5,701 nucleotides of DNA from Gammaproteobacteria bacterium (lineage in GTDB: Bacteria > Pseudomonadota > Gammaproteobacteria > Steroidobacterales > GCA-2729495): contig JAHDYN010000144.1 of NCBI GenBank assembly GCA_023383735.1, positions 1 through 5,701 on the forward strand, given 5' to 3'. The translations under genes were made by a program, and so were the position numbers. Positions within the stretch are counted from its first letter, which is position 1. Every line of letters begins with the position of its first letter. This document shows positions 1 to 5,701 of this stretch, one piece after another. The notes beneath the pieces were generated by a model. It worked only from the letters and a program-made list of their open reading frames with translations. It was not told the origin of the DNA and searched no databases.

Positions 1-1005
1 ATGCTGGCTGCGCACGGCATCCACAACGCTGTTGCCACACTCGGCACGGCGACAACCGGCGAGCACCTGCGGCGTCTCTATGGCGTGGTGGGAGAAATCG
101 TTTTCTGCTTCGACGGCGACCGCGCCGGCCGTGACGCCGCCTGGCGAGCGCTGCAAACCAGCCTGCCCCTGTTGCAGGATGGGCGACAGATCCGCTTCTT
201 GCTCCTGCCCGACAACGAAGATCCGGACTCGCTGGTACGCCGCGAGGGGGCAAAGGCATTTGCAGCACGCATCGGCAGCAGCATTCCGCTGTCACAGTTC
301 ATGCTTGACTCGCTGAGTCGCGACCTCGACCTCGACAATCTGGCAGACAAGGCCCGCCTCGCCGCACTGGCAAAACCACTGCTGGTCCAGCTGCCCGATG
401 GCGTTTATCGCGCACTGCTCACCGAAGATCTCGCGGGCCGCGTCGGCCTGCCCCGCAACCGCCTCGAAGAACTCATGGCAGGCGGCAGCGCACAGACGGC
501 GGCCAGTGAACAGAAACCGGTCCGGCGCAGCACACGCTCAGGCAGGCCCTCGGGCGCGGCAGCACAACGGGGGTCACTCAGCCGCCAGGCGATCAGCCTG
601 CTGCTGCACTACCCGGATGTGGTCGGCCGGATCCCCTTGCCAGACAGCCTGAAGTCGGCCGGGCTGCGTGGCGTCGGCTTGCTTCGTGAACTGCATGACA
701 TCGCAAGCAGTCGACCCGGCGTTGGCACCGCGGCGCTCATGGAGCGCTTCCGGGAGCGCAGCGAACTGCCGCATCTGGCGCAACTGCTGACCGAAGAACA
801 ATTGATCGGCCCCGAAGAAGCAGGAACCGAATTTGCCCACTGTCTGGAACGCCTGGTTTCAGCTGCGACGCACCAGGAACTGGTCGCGCTCCTGCAAGAG
901 GCTGGCCAACGAGCGCTGTCAACCGAGGAACTAAGGCGACTCGGCGACCTCCAACGAACGGTTGCCGCGGGTCACGGAACGACCCGCCAGAGCCCTGATT
1001 CCTGA
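1..1005 (+). CDS. dnaG: DNA primase, C-terminal part (cut by left window edge)
   Basis: Primase makes the RNA primers for Okazaki fragments and binds the replicative helicase DnaB. The visible 334 codons begin inside the toprim catalytic domain. The stretch CFDGDRAGRDAAW (visible residues 36-48) matches the DGDRAG motif, with D38 and D40 matching metal-binding D309 and D311 of E. coli DnaG. By that alignment visible residue 1 equals about E. coli residue 272, so the EGYMD motif and the zinc-binding domain lie outside the window, and the ATG at position 1 is an internal Met rather than the start. Residues about 76-160 continue the RNA polymerase core. A basic, Ser/Ala-rich linker (about 161-191) leads to the C-terminal helicase-binding domain (about 192-334). 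The inferred full length is about 605 residues, against 581 in E. coli. The gene ends in TGA at 1003. It lies upstream of rpoD as in the rpsU-dnaG-rpoD operon, with no obvious terminator after it, so read-through into rpoD is likely. Confidence 0.97.
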   Translation: MLAAHGIHNAVATLGTATTGEHLRRLYGVVGEIVFCFDGDRAGRDAAWRALQTSLPLLQDGRQIRFLLLPDNEDPDSLVRREGAKAFAARIGSSIPLSQFMLDSLSRDLDLDNLADKARLAALAKPLLVQLPDGVYRALLTEDLAGRVGLPRNRLEELMAGGSAQTAASEQKPVRRSTRSGRPSGAAAQRGSLSRQAISLLLHYPDVVGRIPLPDSLKSAGLRGVGLLRELHDIASSRPGVGTAALMERFRERSELPHLAQLLTEEQLIGPEEAGTEFAHCLERLVSAATHQELVALLQEAGQRALSTEELRRLGDLQRTVAAGHGTTRQSPDS

Positions 1006-1058
1006 GGTTTTAATGCATTGCACTATCAAGTATTTGCCATCGGAACCCGACAAGTTCA

Positions 1059-1072
1059 GCTGCTGATGCAGC
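1059..1072 (+). other. Short inverted repeat in the dnaG-rpoD gap
   Basis: GCTGC, a TGAT loop and GCAGC form a perfect but short 5-bp stem. No T-run follows, so it does not look like an intrinsic terminator. It lies 20 bases upstream of the -35 box of the rpoD promoter. It may be chance, a weak pause or processing hairpin, or part of an upstream binding site. The rest of the gap before the promoter shows nothing I recognise: no tRNA and no extra gene. Confidence 0.25.
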
Positions 1073-1091
1073 ACGCGCCAGGGAATTAGCC

Positions 1092-1120
1092 TTGGGAGGG
1101 CCAGCGGTGTTCCGTATAAT
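1092..1120 (+). promoter_or_regulatory. Sigma-70 promoter driving rpoD
   Basis: A -35 box TTGGGA (1092-1097) and a perfect -10 box TATAAT (1115-1120) are separated by exactly 17 bases, the optimal spacing for the housekeeping sigma factor. Transcription should begin near 1126-1128, giving a leader of only about 28 bases before the rpoD GTG. The promoter lies wholly outside dnaG, so rpoD can be expressed apart from the ribosomal protein and primase genes. The likely user is the rpoD product itself, which implies autoregulation. The boxes are seen in the sequence; their activity is inferred. Confidence 0.85.
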
Positions 1121-1142
1121 GGCGTGTTTTTATTTCTACGGC

Positions 1143-1147
1143 GAGGG
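1143..1147 (+). promoter_or_regulatory. Ribosome binding site fixing the GTG start of rpoD
   Basis: GAGGG lies 7 bases before the GTG at 1155. An in-frame TGA at 1152-1154 directly precedes that GTG, so translation cannot begin further upstream. The conserved N-terminus (SQLKLLIARGKEQGYLTYAE) begins 13 codons later, with no ATG between. GTG 1155 is therefore the best start. Confidence 0.75.
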
Positions 1148-1154
1148 CTGGTGA

Positions 1155-3035
1155 GTGGGTGAGCCAATCGAAAACAAGAACACGGAACAGCAGTCTCAGC
1201 TGAAGCTCCTCATCGCCCGCGGCAAGGAGCAGGGCTATCTGACCTATGCCGAGGTAAACGACCATCTGCCAAACGATATCGTCGATCCCGAGCAGATCGA
1301 AGACATCGTCAACATGATCAACGACATGGGTATCACGGTGCACGAGAAGGCACCGGATAACGAATCGATCCTGCTCTCTGACTCGACGGTGGCAACTGAC
1401 GACGAGGCCGCTGAAGAGGCCGCCCAGGCAATCGCCACGGTAGACAGCGAATTTGGCCGCACCACCGACCCGGTGCGCATGTACATGCGCGAAATGGGCA
1501 CGGTCGAGCTGCTTACCCGCGAGGGCGAGATCCGCATTGCCAAGCGCATCGAGGAAGGACTCGACCAGGTCAAGCTCGCGGTTGCCATGTTCCCGCCCAG
1601 CTACGACGTACTGGCAGGTGCGTATGCACCGGTACAGGCCGGCGAAGCACGGCTGCAGGAAGTGCTGACCGGATTCATCGACCCCAATGCCGCGGATGAA
1701 ATGCCGCCACCGCCGGCCATTCGCGATGCGGCGGCCAACGACGACAAGAGCGACGACAGCGACAGCGACAACGACAGCGACGACTCCGACAGCGATACGG
1801 CGGACGAACCTGAAGATCTGGGTCCCGATCCGGCGGAGGCTGACAAGCGCTTGCAGTCGATCTTTCGCCGCCACAAGCGAGTGCTCAGCGACCTCGACAA
1901 GACCGGAAGCAAGGACAAGAAAGTGCAGAAGGCGCGCGAGAAACTCGCGTCCGAGGTCATGGAGCTCAAGCTCGCACCCAAGCTGTTTGACCTGCTGACC
2001 AACAGCCTCCGCGATACGGTCGCCGGCATTCGCGCCCAGGAACGCAGGATCATGCAGTTCTGTGTGCGCGACTGCGGCATGCCGCGCAAGGATTTCCTGG
2101 CCAGCTTCCCGGCCAACGAGACCAACCTGAAGTGGGTCGACAAGCACATCAAGGCAAAGCGCAAGTACTCTTCCGCGCTTCTCAAGATGCAGGAAGATAT
2201 CCAGAAGGCACAGAAGCGCTTGCAGCAGATCGAAACCGAGGTCCACCTGTCGATCCCCGAAATCAAGGAGATCAACCGGGAGATGTCGATTGGCGAAGCC
2301 AAGGCCCGTCGCGCCAAGAAGGAAATGGTCGAGGCCAACCTGCGACTGGTCATCTCGATCGCAAAGAAGTACACCAATCGCGGCCTGCAGTTCCTCGACC
2401 TCATCCAGGAAGGCAATATCGGCCTGATGAAGGCAGTGGACAAATTCGAGTATCGGCGCGGTTACAAATTCTCGACCTATGCAACCTGGTGGATCCGGCA
2501 GGCCATTACCCGGTCGATCGCCGACCAGGCACGCACGATCCGCATCCCGGTGCACATGATCGAAACGATCAACAAGCTCAACCGCATATCCCGGCAGATG
2601 CTGCAGGAGATGGGCCGCGAGCCGACGCCGGAAGAACTGGCCGTCCGCATGGACATGCCCGAGGACAAGGTCCGCAAGGTGCTCAAGATCGCCAAGGAAC
2701 CCATCTCGATGGAAACCCCGATCGGCGATGACGAGGACTCGCATCTTGGCGATTTCATCGAAGACACGGCGGTGTTCTCGCCAATCGAGGCAGCAACGAT
2801 CGAGAGTCTGAAGGAAACCACGCACAACGTGCTGGCCGGCCTGACTCCCCGCGAAGCAAAGGTGCTGCGGATGCGCTTCGGCATCGACATGAATACCGAC
2901 CATACCCTTGAAGAGGTCGGCAAGCAGTTCGATGTGACTCGCGAACGCATCCGCCAGATCGAGGCGAAGGCACTGCGCAAACTGCGCCATCCCTCGCGCA
3001 GCGACCAGCTGCGCAGCTTCCTGATCGAAGACTGA
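1155..3035 (+). CDS. rpoD: RNA polymerase primary (housekeeping) sigma factor, sigma-70
   Basis: This is the cytoplasmic promoter-recognition subunit of RNA polymerase for most growth genes. It has 626 residues, against 613 in E. coli. Region 1.1 covers about residues 13-80 (GYLTYAEVNDHLP). Region 1.2 covers about 100-135 (DPVRMYMREMG, 105-115). The long non-conserved region runs to about 375 and contains an acidic Ser/Asp tract (196-221). Region 2 starts near 390 (MVEANLRLVISIAKKYTNRG); the melting and -10 recognition helix has Y442, W445, W446, Q449 and T452, matching E. coli Y430, W433, W434, Q437 and T440. Region 3 lies at about 465-540. Region 4.2 ends the protein with the -35 reading helix VTRERIRQIEAKALRKL (594-610); R596 and E597 match E. 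coli R584 and E585. No key residue is missing. The start is GTG with its own promoter just upstream. Recognition is secure: alternative sigma factors such as RpoS or RpoH lack region 1.1 and the large non-conserved insertion. Confidence 0.99.
   Translation: MGEPIENKNTEQQSQLKLLIARGKEQGYLTYAEVNDHLPNDIVDPEQIEDIVNMINDMGITVHEKAPDNESILLSDSTVATDDEAAEEAAQAIATVDSEFGRTTDPVRMYMREMGTVELLTREGEIRIAKRIEEGLDQVKLAVAMFPPSYDVLAGAYAPVQAGEARLQEVLTGFIDPNAADEMPPPPAIRDAAANDDKSDDSDSDNDSDDSDSDTADEPEDLGPDPAEADKRLQSIFRRHKRVLSDLDKTGSKDKKVQKAREKLASEVMELKLAPKLFDLLTNSLRDTVAGIRAQERRIMQFCVRDCGMPRKDFLASFPANETNLKWVDKHIKAKRKYSSALLKMQEDIQKAQKRLQQIETEVHLSIPEIKEINREMSIGEAKARRAKKEMVEANLRLVISIAKKYTNRGLQFLDLIQEGNIGLMKAVDKFEYRRGYKFSTYATWWIRQAITRSIADQARTIRIPVHMIETINKLNRISRQMLQEMGREPTPEELAVRMDMPEDKVRKVLKIAKEPISMETPIGDDEDSHLGDFIEDTAVFSPIEAATIESLKETTHNVLAGLTPREAKVLRMRFGIDMNTDHTLEEVGKQFDVTRERIRQIEAKALRKLRHPSRSDQLRSFLIED
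1740..1817 (+). repeat. Acidic Ser/Asp low-complexity tract within rpoD
   Basis: Codons 196-221 of rpoD consist almost entirely of GAC and AGC triplets, giving a run such as SDDSDSDNDSDDSDSD followed by a few Glu and Pro residues. It is in frame and falls in the non-conserved region between regions 1.2 and 2, which is often acidic in proteobacterial primary sigma factors. The near-repetitive GACAGC units suggest growth by slippage or unequal pairing. It is probably a flexible, disordered loop, and its length could vary between strains. Confidence 0.8.
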
Positions 3036-3041
3036 ACAACC

Positions 3042-3077
3042 CCCGCCTGGGCGAGCCGGATCGCTTGCTCAGGCGGG
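3042..3077 (+). terminator. Hairpin terminator between convergent genes
   Basis: CCCGCCTGGGCGAGC (3042-3056) pairs with GCTTGCTCAGGCGGG (3063-3077) around a 6-base loop. Read as plus-strand RNA, all 15 positions pair, two of them as G-U wobbles. In the minus-strand RNA the same two positions become C-A mismatches, so the structure favours ending the rpoD transcript. It starts 6 bases after the rpoD stop. No clear T-run follows (ATAGATTTCG), so it may be an imperfect intrinsic terminator or a 3'-end stabilising hairpin. The right arm overlaps the last two codons and the stop of the convergent minus-strand gene. Confidence 0.65.
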
Positions 3078-4541
3078 ATAGATTTCGCTGATCAGCACAG
3101 AACGACCGTCGCTCTGCACGATCCGGCAGTGCTGGCGCTGCAGCTGGCGCGCTCCGGCAACACCGCAGGAGTGCGCGATCACGTTCACCTCCTTTTCCAT
3201 GTTCTGCTGGTAACGCATCACGCGTCGCGCCTTGTCTTCCGGCACCAGGCCTCGCTGCAGCCGCTCGTCATGCGTGGTGATGCCGGTCGGGCAGCTATTC
3301 TTGTTGCATTGGAGCGACTGGATACAGCCCAGCGCGAACATGAATCCCCGGGCAGAGGTCACGAAATCCGCGCCGGCACACAAGGCCAGTGCGACATTGG
3401 CAGGGGTTGTCAGCTTGCCGCTCGCAATCAGGCGAATCCGCTCCTTCAGTCCATGCCGGCGAAGCAGATCGGCAACCAGCGGCAGGCTTTCGCGGATCGG
3501 CAGGCCGACGTTGTCGATCAGCGCCATGGGTGCGGCGCCGGTACCCCCATCGCCCGAATCGATGGTAATGAAGTCAGGTGCACTCTCGATGCCCCGACGG
3601 CCGACTTCCTGGAACAGCTCATCCAGCCAGCCGGTCGAACCGATAACTGTCTTGAAACCGACCGGCTTGCCGCTGATCTCGCGCACGCGGCCGATGAAAT
3701 CCAGCAGCTCGCCATTGCTGGCGATCTCGACATGGCGGTTCGGACTCAGCGAATCCTGTCCGGCCGGAATGCCGCGGATCGCCGCGATCTCGGCGGTCAC
3801 CTTGTCACCCGGGAGAATGCCGCCCTTGCCCGGCTTCGCCCCCTGGCTCAGCTTGATTTCGATCATGCGCACCTGCGGGTGCGCGGCCACCTCACGCAAA
3901 CGCTCATCGTCAAGGCGGTTTGCAGCGTCTCGCACGCCGTACTTGGCAGTGCCCATCTGAAACACGATGTCGGCACCGCCCTCCAGGTGGTAGGGCGCCA
4001 GACCACCCTCCCCGGTGTTCAGCCAGCAGCCTGCAGCCCTCGCACCACGCGAAAGTGCCTGTACAGCCGGCCGGGATATCGCGCCAAAACTCATCGCCGA
4101 GATGTGGAAGAACCTGTCCGTCGCATAGGGAGTCCGGCAATACGGCCCGATCGTCACCATGGCCGGTTGCCCGGGATCGTCATCAAGCGACGGGAAGGGC
4201 GCATTGACGAAAATCGGCGTGCCAACCGGACGAAGATCCCGGGTGGAACCGAAGGCCACGGTGCTGTCGACGCCCTTGGCGGCCCGGTATGCCCAGGCAC
4301 GCTCGGCGCGATTGAATGGCAGCTCCTCCCGGTCCATTGCAAAAAAGTACTGGCGAAAAAACTCGCCGAGATTCTCGAACATGTAACGGAAGCGGCCAAC
4401 GACCGGAAAATTGCGCCGGATCGCATGTTTGGTCTGCGTAATATCGATGACGTACATGGTGGCGACGGCAACCACCCCGGCAACAAATGCAAACACGAAG
4501 GCATAAGTCAGCAGATTCAGGAGTTCGCTAACAAAACTCAC
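3069..4541 (-). CDS. Membrane-anchored glutamate synthase-related FMN/3Fe-4S protein
   Basis: The protein belongs to the Glu_synthase family (the FMN-binding synthase domain of GltB; compare Bacillus YerD). In true glutamate synthase this domain makes glutamate from 2-oxoglutarate and ammonia passed from a glutaminase domain. Here that N-terminal glutaminase domain is absent, so the substrate is unknown. With a 490-residue start, one hydrophobic segment (about 7-32) should anchor it in the inner membrane, with the catalytic part probably cytoplasmic. Seen motifs: SAMSFGAISRPA (from about 148), NTGEGG, KLSQGAKPGKGG (230-241) and IDSGDGGTGAAP (from about 327), all typical of the FMN barrel. C406, C412 and C417 have the Cx5Cx4C spacing of the GltB 3Fe-4S cluster, followed by PTGITT. 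The GTG at 4541 is preferred because AGGGG lies 6 bases before it; the GTG at 4547 would directly abut that site. It is probably cotranscribed with the kinase-like gene upstream. Family assignment is firm; the reaction is not known. Confidence 0.9.
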   Translation of the reverse strand: MSFVSELLNLLTYAFVFAFVAGVVAVATMYVIDITQTKHAIRRNFPVVGRFRYMFENLGEFFRQYFFAMDREELPFNRAERAWAYRAAKGVDSTVAFGSTRDLRPVGTPIFVNAPFPSLDDDPGQPAMVTIGPYCRTPYATDRFFHISAMSFGAISRPAVQALSRGARAAGCWLNTGEGGLAPYHLEGGADIVFQMGTAKYGVRDAANRLDDERLREVAAHPQVRMIEIKLSQGAKPGKGGILPGDKVTAEIAAIRGIPAGQDSLSPNRHVEIASNGELLDFIGRVREISGKPVGFKTVIGSTGWLDELFQEVGRRGIESAPDFITIDSGDGGTGAAPMALIDNVGLPIRESLPLVADLLRRHGLKERIRLIASGKLTTPANVALALCAGADFVTSARGFMFALGCIQSLQCNKNSCPTGITTHDERLQRGLVPEDKARRVMRYQQNMEKEVNVIAHSCGVAGARQLQRQHCRIVQSDGRSVLISEIYPA

Positions 4542-4547
4542 GGGCAC

Positions 4548-4553
4548 CCCCTA
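4548..4553 (-). promoter_or_regulatory. Ribosome binding site overlapping the upstream stop codon
   Basis: On the minus strand the kinase-like gene ends TAG and the sequence continues GGG, so the stop codon forms part of the AGGGG ribosome binding site of the next gene. The GTG at 4541 follows 6 bases later. This arrangement points to translational coupling and decides the start of the FMN protein in favour of 4541 over 4547. Confidence 0.65.
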
Positions 4554-5216
4554 TTGGTGACGATTGCGATTTCGCCGTCGCGCCTTGCGCATCTGGCGAC
4601 CGCTCAGCTTGCGCCACAACCGGCGGACCGAGCGCGCGACCGCTTCGACCCGGGTCGGGTGATAGCGGGCGCGATCCTCTTCGGCAATCAGATCGTAGCG
4701 ACGACGGTACTTGAGCTTCACCCATGCATTCAGGTCCATGCGACAGGCCTGCCGGAACATCAGGCCATTCAACCAGCCGCCGCGCTGGCTCTGCAGGATC
4801 GCCGAGCCGAAATCCAGCAGGACAGGGCTGCCATCCGGGCTGATCAGGATGTTGCCCCTGCGCTTGAGGTCTGCATGCGCCACACCAGCCGCATGTACCG
4901 CCAGGATGCACCGGAGCAACTCGCGGAAAAACCGCGCGCGGTCAGCCAGGGCTGCCGCCGTCTCGCGATAGGGTTCGCCCTCGGCAAATTCGAGCAGCAG
5001 GCTGCCATCAGCTTCCATACCGAGACAGCGCGGCACACCGGGCACCCCATCCAGACGCTGATAGGCAGCATACTCCCGGCGCAGCATCGCCCGACGCAGC
5101 CAGAGCACCAGCCCCCGCCCCATCGCCTGCTTGACGACTACCCTGTCGGCGCCGGTCCCACGCAGCCAGACGACGCCCTGGTAGCCGCGGCTCAGGAATC
5201 GCTCAGCTTGCGCCAT
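4551..5216 (-). CDS. Protein-kinase-fold protein (RIO/Kdo-kinase-like)
   Basis: This is a small predicted phosphotransferase of 221 residues from the ATG at 5216. Visible kinase elements in order: a reduced glycine loop (GYQGVV, from residue 11); the ATP-binding Lys K29 in VVVK; a probable helix-C Glu E48 in RREYAAY; a hinge near LLLEFAEGEP; the catalytic loop HADLKRRGNILI with D116 and N122; and DFGSA with metal-binding D135. It lacks the large C-lobe of eukaryotic-type Ser/Thr kinases, so it resembles compact bacterial kinases such as the RIO, Kdo/WaaP or InaA groups. The C-terminus is strongly basic (RRLWRK...RRRNRNRH), perhaps for binding acidic lipid or nucleic acid. No membrane segment is evident. 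The substrate, whether protein, lipid or sugar, cannot be told from sequence. A TTG at 5267 would give 238 residues and overlap the upstream gene, but the added 17 residues show no kinase feature; ATG 5216 has only a weak GGGG site 11 bases upstream. Its stop is about 10 bases from the next gene. Confidence 0.82.
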   Translation of the reverse strand: MAQAERFLSRGYQGVVWLRGTGADRVVVKQAMGRGLVLWLRRAMLRREYAAYQRLDGVPGVPRCLGMEADGSLLLEFAEGEPYRETAAALADRARFFRELLRCILAVHAAGVAHADLKRRGNILISPDGSPVLLDFGSAILQSQRGGWLNGLMFRQACRMDLNAWVKLKYRRRYDLIAEEDRARYHPTRVEAVARSVRRLWRKLSGRQMRKARRRNRNRHQ

Positions 5217-5250
5217 CAGGCCGGAAACCCCGCAGGACCGCGCTGCCCCA

Positions 5251-5701
5251 TCAGACCCGCATGCCAATCCAGGCGATGCAGATCAGCGTAAACGCCAGAA
5301 CGACTGGTTCCAGGTTTTGCCGCAGCGATGTCATCAGCGACCAGTTGGCCGGCCCGCGCGGAATCAGCTTGCGCGGAATCACGGCTGGCACGGTGGCACT
5401 CCAGCGCTCCCAGGCCTCGCCGAAAATCCGCCGCAGCTTGCGATCCTCATACTCGATCGCCACCGGGTAATAGAACCACCAGAAAGCCACTGCCACCAGC
5501 GGCGCCCACCAGCGGCCGCAGGCCGCAGTAAAGCCGATCAGGATCAGCAGATTGCCCGTGTAAAGCGGGTGCCGGACCAGTGAATACGGCCCATCCGTCG
5601 CAAGCTGCTTGTTCTTGACGATGAACCCCGAGGCATATACCCGCAACAGGGAGCCAGCCACCACGCAAAATACCCCGGACCAGAATGCGGCGGGAAACGG
5701 C
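5251..5701 (-). CDS. Isoprenylcysteine carboxyl methyltransferase/PEMT-type membrane methyltransferase (cut by right edge)
   Basis: This is an integral membrane, S-adenosylmethionine-dependent methyltransferase by family resemblance. The last 149 codons are visible. The frame stays open to the right edge, so the GTG at 5664 is probably internal and the N-terminus lies outside the window. The signature is GPYSLVRHPLYTGN followed, after a hydrophobic stretch, by EYEDRKLRRIFGEAWERW; together these form the SAM-binding C-terminal region shared by ICMT, NnrU-like and phospholipid methyltransferases. Hydrophobic segments are seen before the motif (from the edge to about 5620), between the two halves (LLILIGFTAACG and PLVAVAFWWFYYPVAI) and at the very C-terminus (VVLAFTLICIAWIGM). 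Eukaryotic ICMT methylates prenylated protein C-termini; most bacterial members have unknown substrates, which may be lipids or small hydrophobic molecules. It is the first visible gene of the minus-strand cluster, ending 34 bases before the preferred start of the kinase-like gene. Family confidence is good; function is open. Confidence 0.85.
   Translation of the reverse strand, partial: PFPAAFWSGVFCVVAGSLLRVYASGFIVKNKQLATDGPYSLVRHPLYTGNLLILIGFTAACGRWWAPLVAVAFWWFYYPVAIEYEDRKLRRIFGEAWERWSATVPAVIPRKLIPRGPANWSLMTSLRQNLEPVVLAFTLICIAWIGMRV

Noticed and set aside
1018..1046. Possible second promoter starting at TTGCAC after dnaG
   Set aside because: The sequence 17 bases downstream (CGGAAC) does not resemble a -10 box, and no better match lies at 16-18 bases.
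1006..1091. A tRNA or small RNA gene in the dnaG-rpoD gap
   Set aside because: No cloverleaf arms, T-loop GTTC context or CCA end could be put together, and only one 5-bp hairpin is present.
1086..2990. Open frame of 634 codons on the minus strand across rpoD
   Set aside because: It lies opposite the highly conserved rpoD gene. Long antisense frames are expected in GC-rich codons, and its translation is a His/Leu/Asp-rich string with no recognisable domain.
4545..4547. GTG at 4547 as the start of the glutamate synthase-like gene
   Set aside because: It directly abuts the AGGGG ribosome binding site, leaving no spacer; the in-frame GTG at 4541 has a 6-base spacer.
3129..5291. Open frame of 720 codons on the plus strand across the minus-strand cluster
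   Set aside because: It covers two genes with clear motifs on the other strand, as well as their junction. Its translation shows no domain and is compositionally typical of a shadow frame in GC-rich DNA.
5662..5664. GTG at 5664 as the true start of the methyltransferase gene
   Set aside because: The frame remains open to the window edge, and the upstream residues (PFPAAFWSGVFCVV) extend a hydrophobic membrane segment, so the gene most likely begins outside the window.

Overview
The window is GC-rich with dense coding. It reads as chromosome from a gammaproteobacterium: the DnaG and RpoD proteins closely resemble those of Escherichia and Pseudomonas, and they sit in the dnaG-rpoD order of the classical macromolecular synthesis operon (rpsU-dnaG-rpoD). 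I cannot name an order or genus. No transposon, phage, CRISPR array, rRNA or tRNA gene was recognised.

Left half, plus strand. Positions 1-1005 hold the last 334 codons of DNA primase (dnaG), cut by the left edge just after the toprim glutamate motif. A 149-base gap follows. It carries a near-consensus sigma-70 promoter (TTGGGA, 17-base spacer, TATAAT) about 35 bases before the GTG start of rpoD (1155-3035), so rpoD can be transcribed without the upstream operon. RpoD is complete, with all conserved regions, and carries a Ser/Asp-rich acidic tract in its non-conserved region. A strong 15-bp hairpin at 3042-3077 probably ends the rpoD transcript; its right arm lies inside the last codons of the convergent gene.

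Right half, minus strand. Three tightly packed genes read leftwards toward rpoD. In order of transcription they are: a membrane methyltransferase of the isoprenylcysteine carboxyl methyltransferase/PEMT type (5251 to beyond the right edge); a small protein-kinase-fold protein with a basic tail (4551-5216); and a membrane-anchored FMN/3Fe-4S protein related to the synthase domain of glutamate synthase but without the glutaminase domain (3069-4541). The last two genes are about 10 bases apart, and the ribosome binding site of the second overlaps the stop of the first. This suggests one co-translated unit. Its joint function is unknown; two of the products are membrane-associated and the kinase may act at the membrane.

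The conserved half is ordinary. The minus-strand three-gene cluster is the part that deserves attention. I see no clear evidence of a wholly new system, only an uncharacterised gene combination.
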